In this document: in pieces, positions 10,740-23,858 of the stretch | How the letters are laid out: every line of letters begins with the position of its first letter | How positions within the stretch are numbered: the stretch's first letter is position 1 | Source: Bryum argenteum | Lineage: Eukaryota; Streptophyta; Bryopsida; Bryales; Bryaceae | Direction: 5' to 3' | DNA: 64,000 bases | Assembly: GCA_037043015.1 (NCBI GenBank) | Contig: CM073330.1 | Span: 8,698,012 to 8,762,011 of the forward strand | Made by a program: the position numbers and the translations under genes | The notes under the pieces: model-generated | Database searches by the model: none | Seen by the model: only the letters and a program-made list of their open reading frames with translations | Told to the model about the DNA's origin: nothing

Positions 10740-11723
10740 TCAAATCTAGCACCAATATATTCCACCCTATATTTACCAAATAACACATTTTCAAAAAAAG
10801 TGTCAAAGATGAAATTAAAGATAAGCTACTTAAATTTCAACCGTACAAACTTGTAATAAACTCCTTGTAAGTCACTTCGAACACATTTTGAATCATGAGG
10901 TCTGACAAATTACGAGATCAAAACGTATTAGTACTCAAAACATGCTACATAATTTGATCATTTTTACTTCAGAGTGGAAATTCTATCAACAAAGCTACTC
11001 TAATGAAAAATCTCAAATTAAATAGTTGTTCACCTTCAACTCAATATTATCCTTCGGGCAAAATAAACATCAAGACATCTCTTGGCTCATAAAATAGCCT
11101 TGCTATGGTGAAAATTGTCAAAAAAATTCAAAGAGAAAATAGTTCAAATCCACACCCTTTGCATTCCAATCTACGCCTTATCTACAAAACATCTTTGATA
11201 TTGGTCAAAGAATTCTACTAGAGCAACCAGACCTAAAATAGAATCGATCCAAAAAACATGGAATTGAAATTTGACATCGAATGAAGAAGATATAGCTCTT
11301 CAAAAAGTATTCCTTTTTTCACTTCTTTCATTGTGGAAACATTATCACAAATCTAATAACACAAAAGAATTTGGATCAAAAACCTTCCAGCTAGGAAGTT
11401 GATAGATTTCATTGTAAGATCATGATTGTGTAAAAAAATTAAACATGAAGAACTATTTTTAGTTTCACATAATTGGCATGCAATGGTGAAACATGCCTAG
11501 TGTTTGAAAACTCAAAACCAAAAGCTACATTCACTGAAATGCATGCCATTAATTCATACTTTATTTCACGGATTTGCAAACTTTTACCACTAAAACTCTA
11601 CTTGATTTGGGACCCAAATCAAGTGATTTTGTACAAAATGGAGTTTACAGAAGGAGTAATGGTTCTTCAAAGTTTTACCCTTCATCCAAAATGTAGAAAT
11701 ATAACATTGGGGACATTTAGGGG
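10740..11723 (+). mobile_element. TTAA-flanked MITE, family A, degraded 5' end
   Basis: Family A homology is clear from about 10770 (ACACATTTTCAAAAAAAG) to the right end GGACATTTAGGGG followed by TTAG (11724-11727). The left terminal repeat cannot be recognised, so the start is approximate. A short ORF at 11473-11727 lies entirely inside the element and is an accident. Confidence 0.65.
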
Positions 11724-11727
11724 TTAG

Positions 11728-14120
11728 TAAATGATGAAGGTTGTTGTTGGGAAGACAATTGTGGCAATTGTGCATCTTGGATCGGATAAATATCATACCA
11801 TACCCAAATTTGTTTTTTGGTGTGATGTGTTGAAAATGATAAAAATATGCCTATGATTTATTAATAATTCATGTTCATTCTTAAAGCAATCAATACAAAT
11901 GTCACTTCTTTTGAAATTTTATTGATGTACTTGGCTATCCTACACAAGTACCGTGTTGATGAATAAATGCAAGAATTTATTGATTCACTATAACAAACTT
12001 ATAAACAATAATAGGTTGTTTTACTTCACAAAGAAGAATTCCAAATCTATTTGAGGCTGACAGAATTAGAGTGTTTACTCGCTGTAATCTTGAATTTAAA
12101 CTTCAAGGTCATGACACCATCGTCATCACTTTATGTGATTACTAACACACTATTATCAACAAGATCTACGAAACGACTTGGACTACACAAGAGTTGTTGA
12201 TTACCGTAGTGTTATATGAGGATTAGTAGTATTTATCAAAAGTCATCCATTACATTATTTGTCAACTCTTTTAAGATTAGTACTCAATTTTGGATGCCAT
12301 TGCAATCAATGCTCTTTGGAAGTTGCCAAGAGCACCAATTTCAATGAATTCTTTCATTCGAAGGAAGTTTTCATACTCTCACATCTAGTGCTATGTTTTA
12401 AAGATGATGTGTAGCATTTAGTGTTTTGGTTTGCAGTTAACGTTTGTTATACTAATCAACAACTTTTTTGTAGTGATGAGCTCTACAAGTAAGAAGAAGG
12501 AACTATTTATAACTTAAAGGAAGCTCTTTGCAATGACCAAAAATGTTATATGAAATAATATAGTAAAAGAACGTAGGAAACTATATTGTAGAATACTAAA
12601 AGAATGAGTCATGACCATCATAACTTACTATACCTCCAAAGTGGTATACTTATTATTTGAGTCATTAATGAGAAAACATAAAAACAAATGCTCGATTGTA
12701 AGCTTCTCTATCTTATACAATAAGGATTGAGACCTACGCTCTCCTACCATGCTTCTCTACTTATTTGGAAGTTAAAAATGGTGGTTTCACATGTTACACC
12801 ATAGTCTTCAATAATTTATGACTCACAATGTCTAACCCACACTAAGCTCAATATGTGGGCATTAAGTTAGCTAAAGTGCACCCTTCAAAATTCCAACGTA
12901 ATAATCCAAATTCAAAAGTATCTTGTCCTCTAGGTTGTTTAGAGTTGAGTACCATTACTTTTAAAATTTGGGAGGAGTTTGCAGTGGTTTTTGCCAAATA
13001 TTACTTTAAGTGAAGTAATTCCCCCTGCTTATTTTACCAAATTTATGAGTAAAATAAGCAACCTTAGTGTTTTAATATGCAAAAATATTATTTGTGGGCT
13101 CATAGATTTGAGGTGGAAAGTGTTACAATAAACAAATATCACAACATTGTTTGATCATAATTGTCCCACCAATACATTGTCTTCTACCAAAAGCTCTATG
13201 AGTTCACTCAGTCTATTCAAGTGTTGTTGATAATCTTTGAGGAATACTCCTTGAGATACTGTTGTAAAACAACTTATAAGTCTTTTGCCCACCAAATTTG
13301 CTTTTGCTCTTTTCGATGCTACATTAAGATGTCCTTTTAAAAAACTTCTAGTACCAATTTTCTCCATCATGAATGACCTTTAAGAAAATTCAAAAGCGAT
13401 ATGTCATGTGCATTTCTAAGCTTATAAACCTCAATTTGAGAATTATTTTGTAAACTCAACTATATAAGTACCATCATAAATACACAATCAATAACCAAAG
13501 AGTGGGAAGATTCAACTATCTCCCAAAACGGGGATTTGTGGACATGATTTTTTATTTTTCATGAAATCATTTAGGAATATGTAGAGATATATTAAAAGTT
13601 TTTACTAGCATGATAAGTTTTACAAAGTAATCAAAAGGTTTTCAAAATGAGTACAATACAAAATTTTACAAATCGAAAGGTCTAATACAATACATAGCTC
13701 AGAAAACATAAAACTACAATAGAGTTTAACAATATAAATAATGCAATCTACTGGTAGCAAGATTCTTAAAAAACAAACTCGCCTGAAAGCATGAACAAAG
13801 ACAAGACTGGTACAAACGGGATTTGGGGAGAGATACTTATACCATCCCTTGGCGAGCGGTTTGGCTAGGGCGGGCAACCTGCCCCAACGAACTATAGAAA
13901 ATGTTACAAGAACAATTGCAAATACTCTTGAGTATAAGTAGTATATTGAGCTCATCATCTTTTAGGAATCATAGTACAAACTCAACTGACGATTTGCACA
14001 AGATTTTCAACTTGGAAGAATTTCCTACCAAACTTTTGTTTCCTTTATATCACTACTAGAAGAGAGGGGGGGGGGGATACAAAGTTAAATATGTTGTTGT
14101 ATAAACGTTGCTCAAGTTTA
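11728..14120. other. Intergenic, no gene seen
   Basis: AT-rich DNA without recognisable genes. A 71-residue minus-strand frame at 13155-13370 is followed downstream by a purine-rich GCAGGGGGAA-like run near 13022-13030. This could be retrotransposon debris, but no reverse transcriptase, integrase or LTR was recognised, so I do not call it. Confidence 0.4.
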
Positions 14121-14212
14121 GCAACGTTTTGGTACTTGCTCAAGCAAGGTTTTGGTACTTGCTCAAGCAACGTTTTGGTACTTGCTCAAGCAACGTTTTG
14201 GTACTTGCTCAA
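14121..14212. repeat. 23-bp minisatellite, 4 copies
   Basis: Four contiguous copies of GCAACGTTTTGGTACTTGCT-CAA start at 14121, 14144, 14167 and 14190, with one substitution (C to G) in the second. A partial, altered unit follows, and related CAACGTT/GCTCAAG fragments occur just upstream and near 14300. There are no spacers between copies, so this is a simple tandem repeat. Confidence 0.85.
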
Positions 14213-15660
14213 GCAGCATTTTAAACTTCAAATTTACAAAATGATAAATGTTCTTGGTTGATGATTAGGTAGTGTTTCTTATTTTCTTGAGAATGTTGTT
14301 GGAGCAAGTTTTAAGCAACGTTGAGAATATAACGCTGCAAACCTCCCAAATCGTAGTAGTGATTGATGGTTTAAAAAACAGACTAAGTTGAATAATTGTG
14401 TCTCTATTTTTCTCCGTGATTAATCTACTAATATGAAAAAAAAGATTGTGTTCAAGCATACATGGTTGAGTATCCAAACTTGAACTTTGACTTGTCAAAA
14501 ATTCCTATCTATATATCTACATGCCTAGAAACCAATAGTAACTACTTCTAATATTTAAAGTAGACTGAGTACACGTAGATGTGTGTTGGAACGCTATACA
14601 TTTTGTCAAAAGAAATTAATGTAATACCATTGAAAAATCTATAATAATATGCTACATATCATATAAATACAAATAACCTTAATGAATGTATATCCTATAA
14701 CTATCTAAACATAATTAATCAGATGTCCCTATCATTAATAAAAGTAACCTTCACATTTGCATTCTTACCATTCTAGCCTCACGATCTCACACTTCCTGTT
14801 AATTTCATATGAAGAGGATTTAATTTGAGATTCCTATGAGTCCAACTTTTGATTGAGTTACTGAGGATAAGGGTTAAGGTATGAACACCTAAAAACGTTC
14901 ATCCCTCGCTTCTTAGAGCGGGAGAGTGACGGACCCGCACCATAGTGCCCGGGCAGGCTTGGCCGACCCGCTCAGACCCGCAGTTGCTGTAGTCGCCGTC
15001 CGACCTTGGATGCGCCTTCTTGACCCCCAATCGCTGCAGCCGCCGGCCCTCGCAGCTGGCGTAGCAAGCTCGAGCAGGACTAGCCTTTGCCGCCTGCGTA
15101 GAGGCTCCAACTATACCATCTGCCCCACATACCCGTTTGTAAGCCTCAAAAATACTTAAAAACATTGTTTGCCCTTGCGTGAAGGAAGTTTACTAAGAGC
15201 AATATTGAGCTCTCTCCCTTTTCAAAGAGTTCTCTCTTGCATACTCTATTCTTCTCTTCTACTACTTGTACCTTCTTCTCACATCTTGATCAATTGAGTT
15301 AGTCAAGCCTATTGTTCTATTGATGCATTGTGTATTGTAGGAAGTGTTCTTGGTGTCCCATAGTCTGTGGTGAATGATACATAATTTTCTACACTTTTAT
15401 GTGTAAGAATGTAGTGTATTTTTTCTGCCTTTAATTTTTAATTTTTTAATTTTTTTTTTAAATTTTAATTTTTTTAATTTTTTGGGTCATATTGAACATC
15501 GTTGTTATCGATTGCAAAATGAATATGTAAGGCTTAACATTTCAAAGTGACATGAGTACGTAGGATTCAAGAAATAAAAGTGGAGTCAATGAAAATTTAC
15601 ACTTTACTTCATAAATTGCTTCCATTGTTCTAAAGTGCGAGTGTGTACATGCACATGAAA
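14213..15660. other. Intergenic with a GC-rich island and a T-rich tract
   Basis: At 14905-15140 there is a GC-rich patch in AT-rich surroundings that is open in several frames at once, which points to composition and not to coding. 15180-15400 is pyrimidine-rich and leader-like, possibly remains of an LTR or transposon leader. 15418-15482 is a run of T and A. Confidence 0.35.
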
Positions 15661-15667
15661 ATCGTTT

Positions 15668-18600
15668 TTGTATAGGTTTTATAAAGGTTTGGTGTCAAGG
15701 ATGAAGGAAGATCAAGACCATATGGAGGATGAGAATTTCTACTATTCCAATTTTGAGGACAATTTGAGTGAGTTGGTGGGAGTGGAGGAGTTTTCCAAGG
15801 TGTGCATGGAAGATTTTCACACAAATCTTGAAGATTTAACAATCCAAGAAACTTACTTCTTGTCATCTAATGACGAATCAGATATAAAGCAGGAAGAAGA
15901 TGTTGAAGAGATTTCAGACCCTCAAGAGGATTTATTGGTGAATAAGGTGAAGCATTTCAACATTGAAAATCCAACTCCTCATGAGGTGTTTTCACCAATT
16001 TATGAAGACATTTCCATTTATACTTTCCCGAAGTATTTTTACTTCAACCTCTCATCCATCATACTCATGATAAATTGTATTAGAGGTGGATATTTTCCTT
16101 TGTTCGAACAAATTCATGAAGTAAATTTTGTCTGCTCTCAAAAGGTTATGGCGTGACATAATCAACATGAAAACCCGTACAATTGAGAGGTGGAAGAGTT
16201 TGCAAACAAATTGAAAGCTACACAAGTTTTAGGTGTTTTTGTCTTCTCTCCTTTGAGAGGCAACATTGATGAACAAATGCCTTCCATTGAGTATTGGCGT
16301 TTCATTGTGTACAATGTTCATATTAATAAAAATGGGAATCATTTCTCTATGTCTTTGATACAAAATGTCAATCGTACACAATGGAGCACCGATATAAATG
16401 TTGAAGGTATGAAATACTCATTTATAGAAGATTGTGTGAATTCATGTGTTGTTTGCCGCAAAACAAGATTTGGAATGAAGTAATGATAATTCCATTAGAG
16501 AACTCGAATGCAACACTAGATTCTCGTTGCACAAAACACATTGTACTTAGGAAGCCTTATAAATGTCGTGTGCGGGAGACTAAGATGGTGACCTATTACT
16601 AGGGTGGTAACAAGGAACGTCCTCATAGAAAAAGAAGTGATGTAAAATTCAAAGATTCAAAGGATTCTAGAAGAGATCGAACTTCTACATTGTGTAGCGA
16701 TGAGTTTCAATTGAAATTAGTGAAAGCCAAAATTCTAAAATGTTCAAGTAGCTTGGTTCATGCTACAATTTATGTTCATACTACATATAATGAACACAAC
16801 CCGGGATCCGATGCGAATCTTTTCTTCGTACCCATCCATCCCCACGCAATTGCATGGGTTATAGAGAATTTGAAACTCTTGAATTCTATGCGCAAAATGT
16901 AATCAACATCGGTTCACTCGCAAAACACGTTTTTAGAAAGAGTCACGGCTTTAGAGCTTGCAACATATAGAATCTTCATCATCAAAAAGAAAGTGCAAAT
17001 TCTTGCATATTCGTTGAGGATCAATGGTATGTATTTTCTGCATATTTTTGTTTTTGTACATGAGATTTTAAACACAGTTTCAAGTGTAGATAATTTGTTT
17101 TATAATTGATGTTTTTTTTGCGTAAAGTCTTCATAACATATAGTCTGTAGTATATTTATATAATGTAAGCTTTCGATTTTGAGTTATTGTGATTGTATGG
17201 ATTTATTTCATTTTCTAAAGAGAAAAAAATAAATAAATAAATTATGAATGTTTTCATGTTTCAATTTGCATATGCTTAAAAATTATGTGCATGTAGATGC
17301 ACTTCATAAATATCATTGGGATGCCGCCCAAATTCAGATCATAAAACTCCAAGCTCAGGGCTAGGTTCTGTACTACCAACCATACGTGCTCATTGATAAA
17401 TATCATGGGAAGCAACCTTTAGTCGATGTAATACAAGATGACTTCATGAGAACCTTGGCTCAGAAGTTTTTCGGTAACAACTCTTGGGCTTTAGACTCTA
17501 TATTTAAAACCAACCAATATGGTTTAGCATTGTATGTTGCAATTGTGCCTAACTAAGACAGAATGGGGATTCCAGACTTCTATATGTCATGTAGTAGTGT
17601 CATAAAACAAGGTCATGAAAGTATAGCTATAGAAATAGCTTCGACCCATGTTGTAGAGTCTTTTAGAGAAGCTAGGCTTTCTGCTATAATGATTGACAAA
17701 CATAAAGTATCATTGAACATGATTCATAATGTTGTGAACAATGATGTCTTCTGTTGAAGTCATGATGGAGGTATAAGAACCCAAACAGGTAAAGGAGTTT
17801 TACTATGTCACTTTCACGTGATGAGAGCGTGGAGTGAGAACTTGCTTAGCCAGATTTCTAATGAAGACAAGGATAGAGTATGGAGGGCGTTGCAACTGCT
17901 GATGTTGTGTCCAAATGAGAGTTCTTTTGATGAAAACTTGGCTAATTCACTGTCGAATTTTGCAACATATATGAATTTCGGATCAACCGGAATTAATGTG
18001 CCTTCGAGGAGATTATGGCCACGGTTTGGGAGGCTTATTGCATATAGTGGCATGGACACAAGGAATCACGACGAATGTCATTGGGAATTGATTAAGTATA
18101 CCCTCCTCCAAGGGAATGTAAACCGGTATTGAAGACCTATTTGTGGCAATCATTGGAAGCACCAATGATGGCACTCGTTTTACTCAAGCTTCATTGTTGA
18201 GCCCATTTCAAATGACCCAACGGATAAGTAAGTTCCTTACTTTCTTTTGTATTTGTATGATTCATTGTATGAATCCTTCTTGGTATTGTAAGTTGCAAAC
18301 ACATTTTGTACATATTACTAATTTGAATCTTATTTCAGTATTTGTTTGATTTGTAGGTGATTCTGAGCGATTCATTAGAAGAGGTAACAACAAAGCTTAT
18401 CGACATCGCATAAAAGGAGGGGAGAGAATTTTCAGAATTTATCAATCCACCCTATTGAATGTTTTACAGGTGATTGACAAGGAGCATCTCCTATTTCATA
18501 TAAAAAGTGAGACCAATCCTACACTTTGGTATAGTGTCTTTTTGAGAACACACTACTGCAATTGTTTGGCTTGAGACTCTACTTGCAAACACTTACTTGG

Positions 18601-18830
18601 GATGAAATCTATACTTAAGGTATTTGTTGAAGAGCCCAAGGATGTTGTCATTGTGGAAGAACTCGAAGAGCCACGGAGCCCTCTTGCGAGTGTACGATTA
18701 CATGTGTTCACGGAATCTCTCACTCGGTTGCCCAAGCGCATTCACTTCACATTCTGGTACGTCTTTTACCGTGCCTTAGATGCTTATGGGTTCCCGGTAA
18801 ATGATAATTTGGCTTTCAGGTAAGCTAGAG
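15668..18830 (+). pseudogene. Decayed Mutator-like (MULE) transposase with SWIM motif
   Basis: Plus-strand fragments follow the order of a MULE/FAR1-like transposase. An acidic N-terminal part (15668-16156) comes first. A Cys/His/basic stretch at about 16440-16900 resembles the N-terminal DNA-binding region. The core lies at 17292-18132 (including an IDKHK block and a CHFHVMRAW block). Last comes a SWIM-type C-x-C...C-x-H motif at about 18551-18600 (CNC, then CKH). Likely introns lie at about 17027-17297 and 18227-18356. In-frame stops include TAG 17362, TAA 17554, TGA 17755, TGA 18130, and TGA 18572 inside the SWIM motif, so it is not functional as read. MULE transposases move Mutator elements by cut-and-paste. 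I did not find its terminal repeats. Confidence 0.7.
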
Positions 18831-19300
18831 GTGGAAGAATCTATGAAAACATAACTCTTTCTTCTACCCTCCTTAGCCAAATATACCTTGAACTCCGTGC
18901 TTTTAACGTCATGGACCAGGAGCCGCTTGGATTGGTTGCCTTTGGAACTCTCCTTGCGTGACCGCACTAGTACTTTTCCCTTTTGCTTTCTGCCAATTCT
19001 AGTTCGGCCTTCTTCTCTTGTAAATCTTGAATGGCCTTGTACATGATATCCATCTTCTTTCTCTTCTTGGCCTCCTTCTGCCTTCATATCTCCTTCCTAG
19101 ACATCTCGTGATCTCTAGGTGGTCATCAATCAAGCATAAATGTATCTTTATTTCCCGAAGATTGTTTGCTCAACTTTCACCCTCCCATGTTTTCTTCCAA
19201 CTCTTGCAACCATCAATCAAGCATAAATGTATATTTCTTTCCCAAATATTGTTTGCTCAACTTTTGCCCTCCCATGTTTTCTTCCAACTCTTGCAACCAA
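18831..19300 (-). pseudogene. Coiled-coil coding relic with an 87-bp internal duplication
   Basis: Read on the minus strand, one frame gives a Lys/Glu-rich helical stretch (QKEAKKRKKMDIMYKAIQDL, continuing QEKKAELELAESKREK) between stops. This resembles C-terminal coiled coils of NAM-associated or Harbinger-linked plant proteins. The part at higher coordinates is duplicated in tandem, with copies at 19124-19210 and 19211-19297. Frames are broken by stops and shifts. It abuts the MULE relic and could be another transposon-derived gene. The identity is a weak guess. Confidence 0.3.
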
Positions 19301-21286
19301 AACATACCTACGCATATGATTTAAAAAGAGTTGACTTCATTTTTTACAAAAACCGCTACATTCCAAAATAAACACATGCATTTCAGATGTGAAGTTGCCC
19401 CAAGTACGAGACTTTCCTATTCCTATCGTTCACGTTTTCAACATTTTCTACATTCCTCACTACTTTCCTTGTATGCTTCGAAGACAATCTTCTTGATCCT
19501 TCCGTTGGTTTTCCTCGTGAAGTACTTTGCAATCTCCTCCAAAAACTAGATCTTAAACAAATACTCTACCATCTCTAAAAAAACATCATGACTTGCCAAA
19601 AATGGTTGGATTTTCTATGTTCAATCGGCATGAGGCTTTTAAAAAAAGTAAGTCTCCAAATATTATCAGGACTCATACATTAATATCAAATCTTGGATTT
19701 TTTATGAGACAAAGTTGAAACCAGATCTTAACGTTTCTCAGAGACAGAGGAGTACCGTATAGAAGGATGCATCGATCGAAGCAAGAAACCGGTGGTCTGT
19801 TTCTCACTCTCGCCAGCTTCTGCAATGAATCTGTGCAATCTTCGAGTACGTGAGAACGAAACTTGCTAAGGTACTACTCACAGCTGCATTTTCGGGCACA
19901 CGACTTCCTAGAAGCTTGGTCAACAACAAGGAACAGTGATCACAGATTTATGCTGTTGACACTGCAGATCAAGCAGTTGGCCTTCCTTACATTCCGATCT
20001 CTCCCACTTTGAAGATATCTACACCAATTCTGTTGTGATGGTTCATTCTCTCTTCCCGAATGTACTATGCTCAGTCTGCAGTCAGTCGCACTTGCTCCTT
20101 CCGAGATTCGATTGTCAAGTCATTGTCTGCAGCACGACGATCGTTCGTATTCTGTTCTACCGCAGATAATTCATAATACTGTCTGTTGCATGAATGAGAG
20201 AGTATTTCCGATGATAGAGAAATGTGTCATCAATGAATTCTTTATCTAACGTCATCTTCATTTCGTGCCATATCCGATAAAACGAAATGTACCCCAAAAT
20301 ATTCTTCACATTCTCGATGTGACAATATCCTGTATCATTTCGCGTCGACATTAGTATGCCAAACTCTTCATTTAACTTTCACATTCTCCCGAATTGGTGA
20401 GTAATTCATTACCCGTGCGCCATATCAAGTTTGATGATTAGAAATAAGACATGTACCGAAGACGTTTAACCAGTTCCTTTGATCTACGAGCCACGATTTG
20501 GGACATTGACAACTTAGCCGTGCTGCATGCACGATCCGATCAGTTGTGTCACGAGATGCCCGATTGCGAGTCAGGAGACCCTCAAATGACCGCACTCGTG
20601 AAAATGTGTACATATTCGCGAAGCTCGACGTCAATATCGTTACGACCAGTGTACCCAGATGACCTGCCACACTCACTCATTTCATGTGTAGATTTCTTCC
20701 CTACAAAGGAAGTCTGCTGAGATCATCACAATCAGGAAGTTGGTCAAGTACTAAGTTTCTCATGTGAACGATGTTTCAACACCTTGCACGATCAGCATCC
20801 AGACTTGATTAAGAACGGACAAATCTGCCTGCACTGCCCATGTCCACATTCCTGTAATTGCCACACCCCGGTCAGCCTAATTTTCCACATCACTACCAAC
20901 GTTTCTAACCCATTCAATTGTACTACTTCCACCACAACTGCGGTCTTCAGCAAGGGCTGTTGACGTAGAGGTGATAGACAGGTCACAAGAAATCAGAACC
21001 ACAACACATCCAGGCAAGTCGTTTATTGAAGTAATTTCCATGAAAGCACTATGCACAGGAAACATTGATATAAGATAGGTCAAGACACATCATCATCTAA
21101 ACTTGCCACCAAGGCACACGAAAATTCCAAAATACACTCTGATCTACCTGCTGGTTGCCATTAACTCTCATGCAGCACATCATAAGACTGTCCCTTGCAG
21201 ATGGAAAAATAGCAACCTTTACAGATACAATGTCAACGAATACAGTTCGATTCTATACCGAATCCGAAAGACTAGACTGTAATCAT
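19301..21286. other. Region downstream of psaE, no gene seen
   Basis: Composition becomes less AT-rich from about 19.7 kb. Several overlapping short ORFs on both strands show no recognisable motif. The part nearest 21286 should hold the psaE 3' untranslated region and polyadenylation site. I could not pick a single poly(A) signal with confidence. Confidence 0.35.
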
Positions 21287-22259
21287 TTAAGCAGCCGCCT
21301 CCAGCTCATCAATAGCGTAGTTGTTAGTTGAGACTCCGCCGTAGTTGACCTTGTCGAATCTCACCACCACGGGGTACCTCACATTCGGTGACTGCAACCA
21401 AATGAGAGCAAAGAATTAGCCTCAAGGCGTCGTAATATCCAATTCCGTGAAAGTGCGAACAATTGTAGACCTAGAAATCCTAATTCTCCAATCCATGGTA
21501 GCAAAACTCATCTAACGATTATTATCTAACCGCACGCATGAATTACAGTCACACGATCTCTGCAAAATACTCATATACATTTCCCACAGCACGCTCTCTA
21601 AACAAAAACACGAACCGCAAGAAACATAGAACCTAAAATCTGATCTCTTAGAGAGAATTGAAATACAGGTATCAAATTCGGAAGAACAGCACACGAATAT
21701 CTAAATCTTTTGCATTGTGGAAGATCTTTCACAAGCACACTTAGGTTGTAGATAACGCAATGTCTGCACAGAATTTCTTGAGCGACCTCATGTGCATGTT
21801 ACTGCGAGATACATCGCAGGAGGAGAACATGAAAGCACGATCTCTGCAGAATGTGGAGGCTTATCTTTAATCACTCCACATTCTGCATGTTGGCACGAGC
21901 CTCCATTCAAGGGAAGCACGCAGAATGCCGTACAACTGAAGAGGAAGAGACGATGGCGGTACCTGATCGACGGCGACGACCTTGCCGGTGTCGTTGTACC
22001 AGTAAGACTCCCGTCTCAAGATCTTGACGATGGAGCCGCGCTTGGGGCCCTTGGGCTCGGGCTTGGCGGGGGCAGAAGCGGGGGGAGCAGCCTGGGCGGG
22101 GGTCTCCTCGGCTCTGACGACGAGCCTTCCGTTGTTGCGGATGGCAACGAGGTTAACAACAGGCCTGCATTGCACGCGGGTGGAGAACAGAGAGGAGCTC
22201 GCAGCTCCAGACAAGGCAGCCGCGGAGACGGACACGGCAGCACAAGCGGCGGACGCCAT
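21287..22259 (-). CDS. psaE: Photosystem I reaction centre subunit IV, chloroplast precursor
   Basis: PsaE is a small stromal subunit of photosystem I. It helps dock ferredoxin (and FNR) and supports cyclic electron flow. There are two exons: 22259-21963 (99 codons, donor CAG/GTACCG) and 21391-21287 (acceptor TTGCAG), phase 0, giving 133 residues. Residues 1 to about 50 are an Ala/Ser-rich transit peptide ending near VVRAEE. An Ala/Pro linker follows, then the conserved SH3-like fold from [15 protein letters not shown] through TGKVVAVDQ, and in exon 2 [20 protein letters not shown] to the acidic end. The start MASAAC was preferred over an ATG six codons upstream because it gives a normal transit peptide. 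The length and complete fold indicate an intact gene. Confidence 0.95.
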
Positions 22260-23480
22260 CTCTTCAGCAACCAACAACTAGCACCGGACCGGAGGATTGC
22301 GGAGAAGACAGAGAGACGCCGGAAAACTGCGAAGGAGGAAGCTGAAGAAGATTGGGATGCGAGAGATGGCTATGGAGGGCGGGGACTTAACCGGAGCAAA
22401 GTGTGGCGACCACGATGCCTTATCTGGCCGAGCCCCAACCCGCTTATCCATTGGTTGTAAATTGGATAGCCCCGCTAATGTTGTAATCTTGGGCTCTCCG
22501 CCGTCGATTCCCCTTCGGGTCCCCGCGCCGTCGATCCCTCCTATCCACGTGGCCAGCCTGGTCCCACCTTTCCTTCGTCTCTCCCGACTCGAGCCTCCGA
22601 TTGTGCTTTCGGGGATTGTTGGATTGCTCTGCATACTTTACTTTTGATTTTGATTCTACTTTCTGCGAAGATCATGATTGGGGTGCACTCTGTATTTTGC
22701 CATGATTTGAATTCGAGATCGGATTTGGACTCTGCGTCAAGTAACTCCAGCAATTCGGTGCCCGACATTGTTGGATTGTTTCGACGTTGTAGATTGTAAG
22801 CAGCCTCGAAACGCTAACTTTCCTGGCACTGTTTGAGTTACGGATTGAAATTCGGTTCGGATTTGGATTCGATGCTGAAGGATTCTGCCTCGTCGGAACT
22901 TTCAGATATTTTATCGCTGTTTGAGTTACGGGTTGAATCAGGTGTTGTTGAAGCTCTAATGCGATTCGGGTTGATGGCGCCTTTAGGTTTTGAGGCTTTC
23001 GAAGCTTTCAGGTAACCAAATGTAGTTACTCCGATTGGAAGAAGCGAGGTCCTCACAACGATCAGACAAGGTATTATTGATGCGGTTCGGGTGTTAGTTG
23101 ATTACGGCGCCATACCTCGTCAAAGCTTTCAAACCGATCATAGTTCTTGGTACTGTTTGTGATACGGATTGAGCTAGCTCTAATTAAGTGGTTCAGGTTT
23201 CAATTTGAGGATGGCGCCTTCCAAAGTTATGATACTCTGTGCCTCGCCGGGGGCATTCACGTAAGCGACTGCAGTTGCTGCGATTGTAAGTAGGTGTCGT
23301 CGGAGCTTGAATTCGATGAGGTTGTTTTGGTTGCGTATCGACTTCGATGATGTCTTGTGCTTTATCGGATCCTTCAGTAGTCGAATGTAGTTGCTACGAT
23401 TGCAAGGAGGGCTGACTCCGCATCAAATTCGGATACTTCAACACATGTTACTGTACGAAGCTCCTTGTGATTCGACAGAA
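22260..23480. repeat. psaE upstream region with diverged internal repeats
   Basis: 22260-22540 should contain the psaE leader and promoter, but no TATA box could be assigned safely. From about 22720 to 23480 phrases recur in the same order: TGTTTGAGTTACGG(A/G)TTGAA, GATGGCGCCTT, TTTCAGGTAACC/TTCACGTAAGCG, and TGTAGTTGCT(A/G)CGATTG. This suggests three or four old, unequal repeat copies of roughly 180-330 bp. Some junctions look like splice donors (CAGGTAAC), so non-coding exons of a transcript running away from psaE are possible but unproven. Confidence 0.4.
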
Positions 23481-23858
23481 GGAATGTAGCTTTACTGTGT
23501 AATGCGTGTCTGAAATCGGACCATGCAAACTGACTAGTCCTTCTTGATAGTACTCATTCATTACGATTCTGCTTCATCAGCGGATTTCGATTAGGGTTGT
23601 AGAATCCAGGCATCTGAGGAGCGATTGACAAATAGATGGTTGAGGGTTGATTCTTTTCATTTTTGTAATAACATCTACAGACTTATAAGAACTTAGTGTC
23701 AGGGACCTGGGGATCCTGATGAATGTTCATACTTCTTCCGACGGAGGGATTCATGGGTTATTTCTGTACTTAGAAAAACCTCATAATGTGAGTCAATGGG
23801 AGAAGTTTCAGAATGCATAATGATCCTGTGGATGTCAAACATAGCTTGGATGCATTTA

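Noticed and set aside
13155..13370. 71-codon minus-strand frame as a retrotransposon polyprotein piece
   Set aside because: There is no recognisable reverse transcriptase, RNase H or integrase motif and no LTR pair nearby.
14121..14212. Regular short repeats that could suggest a CRISPR array
   Set aside because: The copies are directly adjacent with no spacers, and the genome is eukaryotic.
14899..15165. Overlapping ORFs on both strands in the GC-rich island
   Set aside because: Being open in several frames at once is expected of GC-rich DNA; no motif or splice context supports a protein.
21792..22460. 222-codon open frame on the plus strand
   Set aside because: It is the antisense of psaE exon 1 plus flanks; the minus strand encodes a recognisable PsaE with a correct splice to exon 2.
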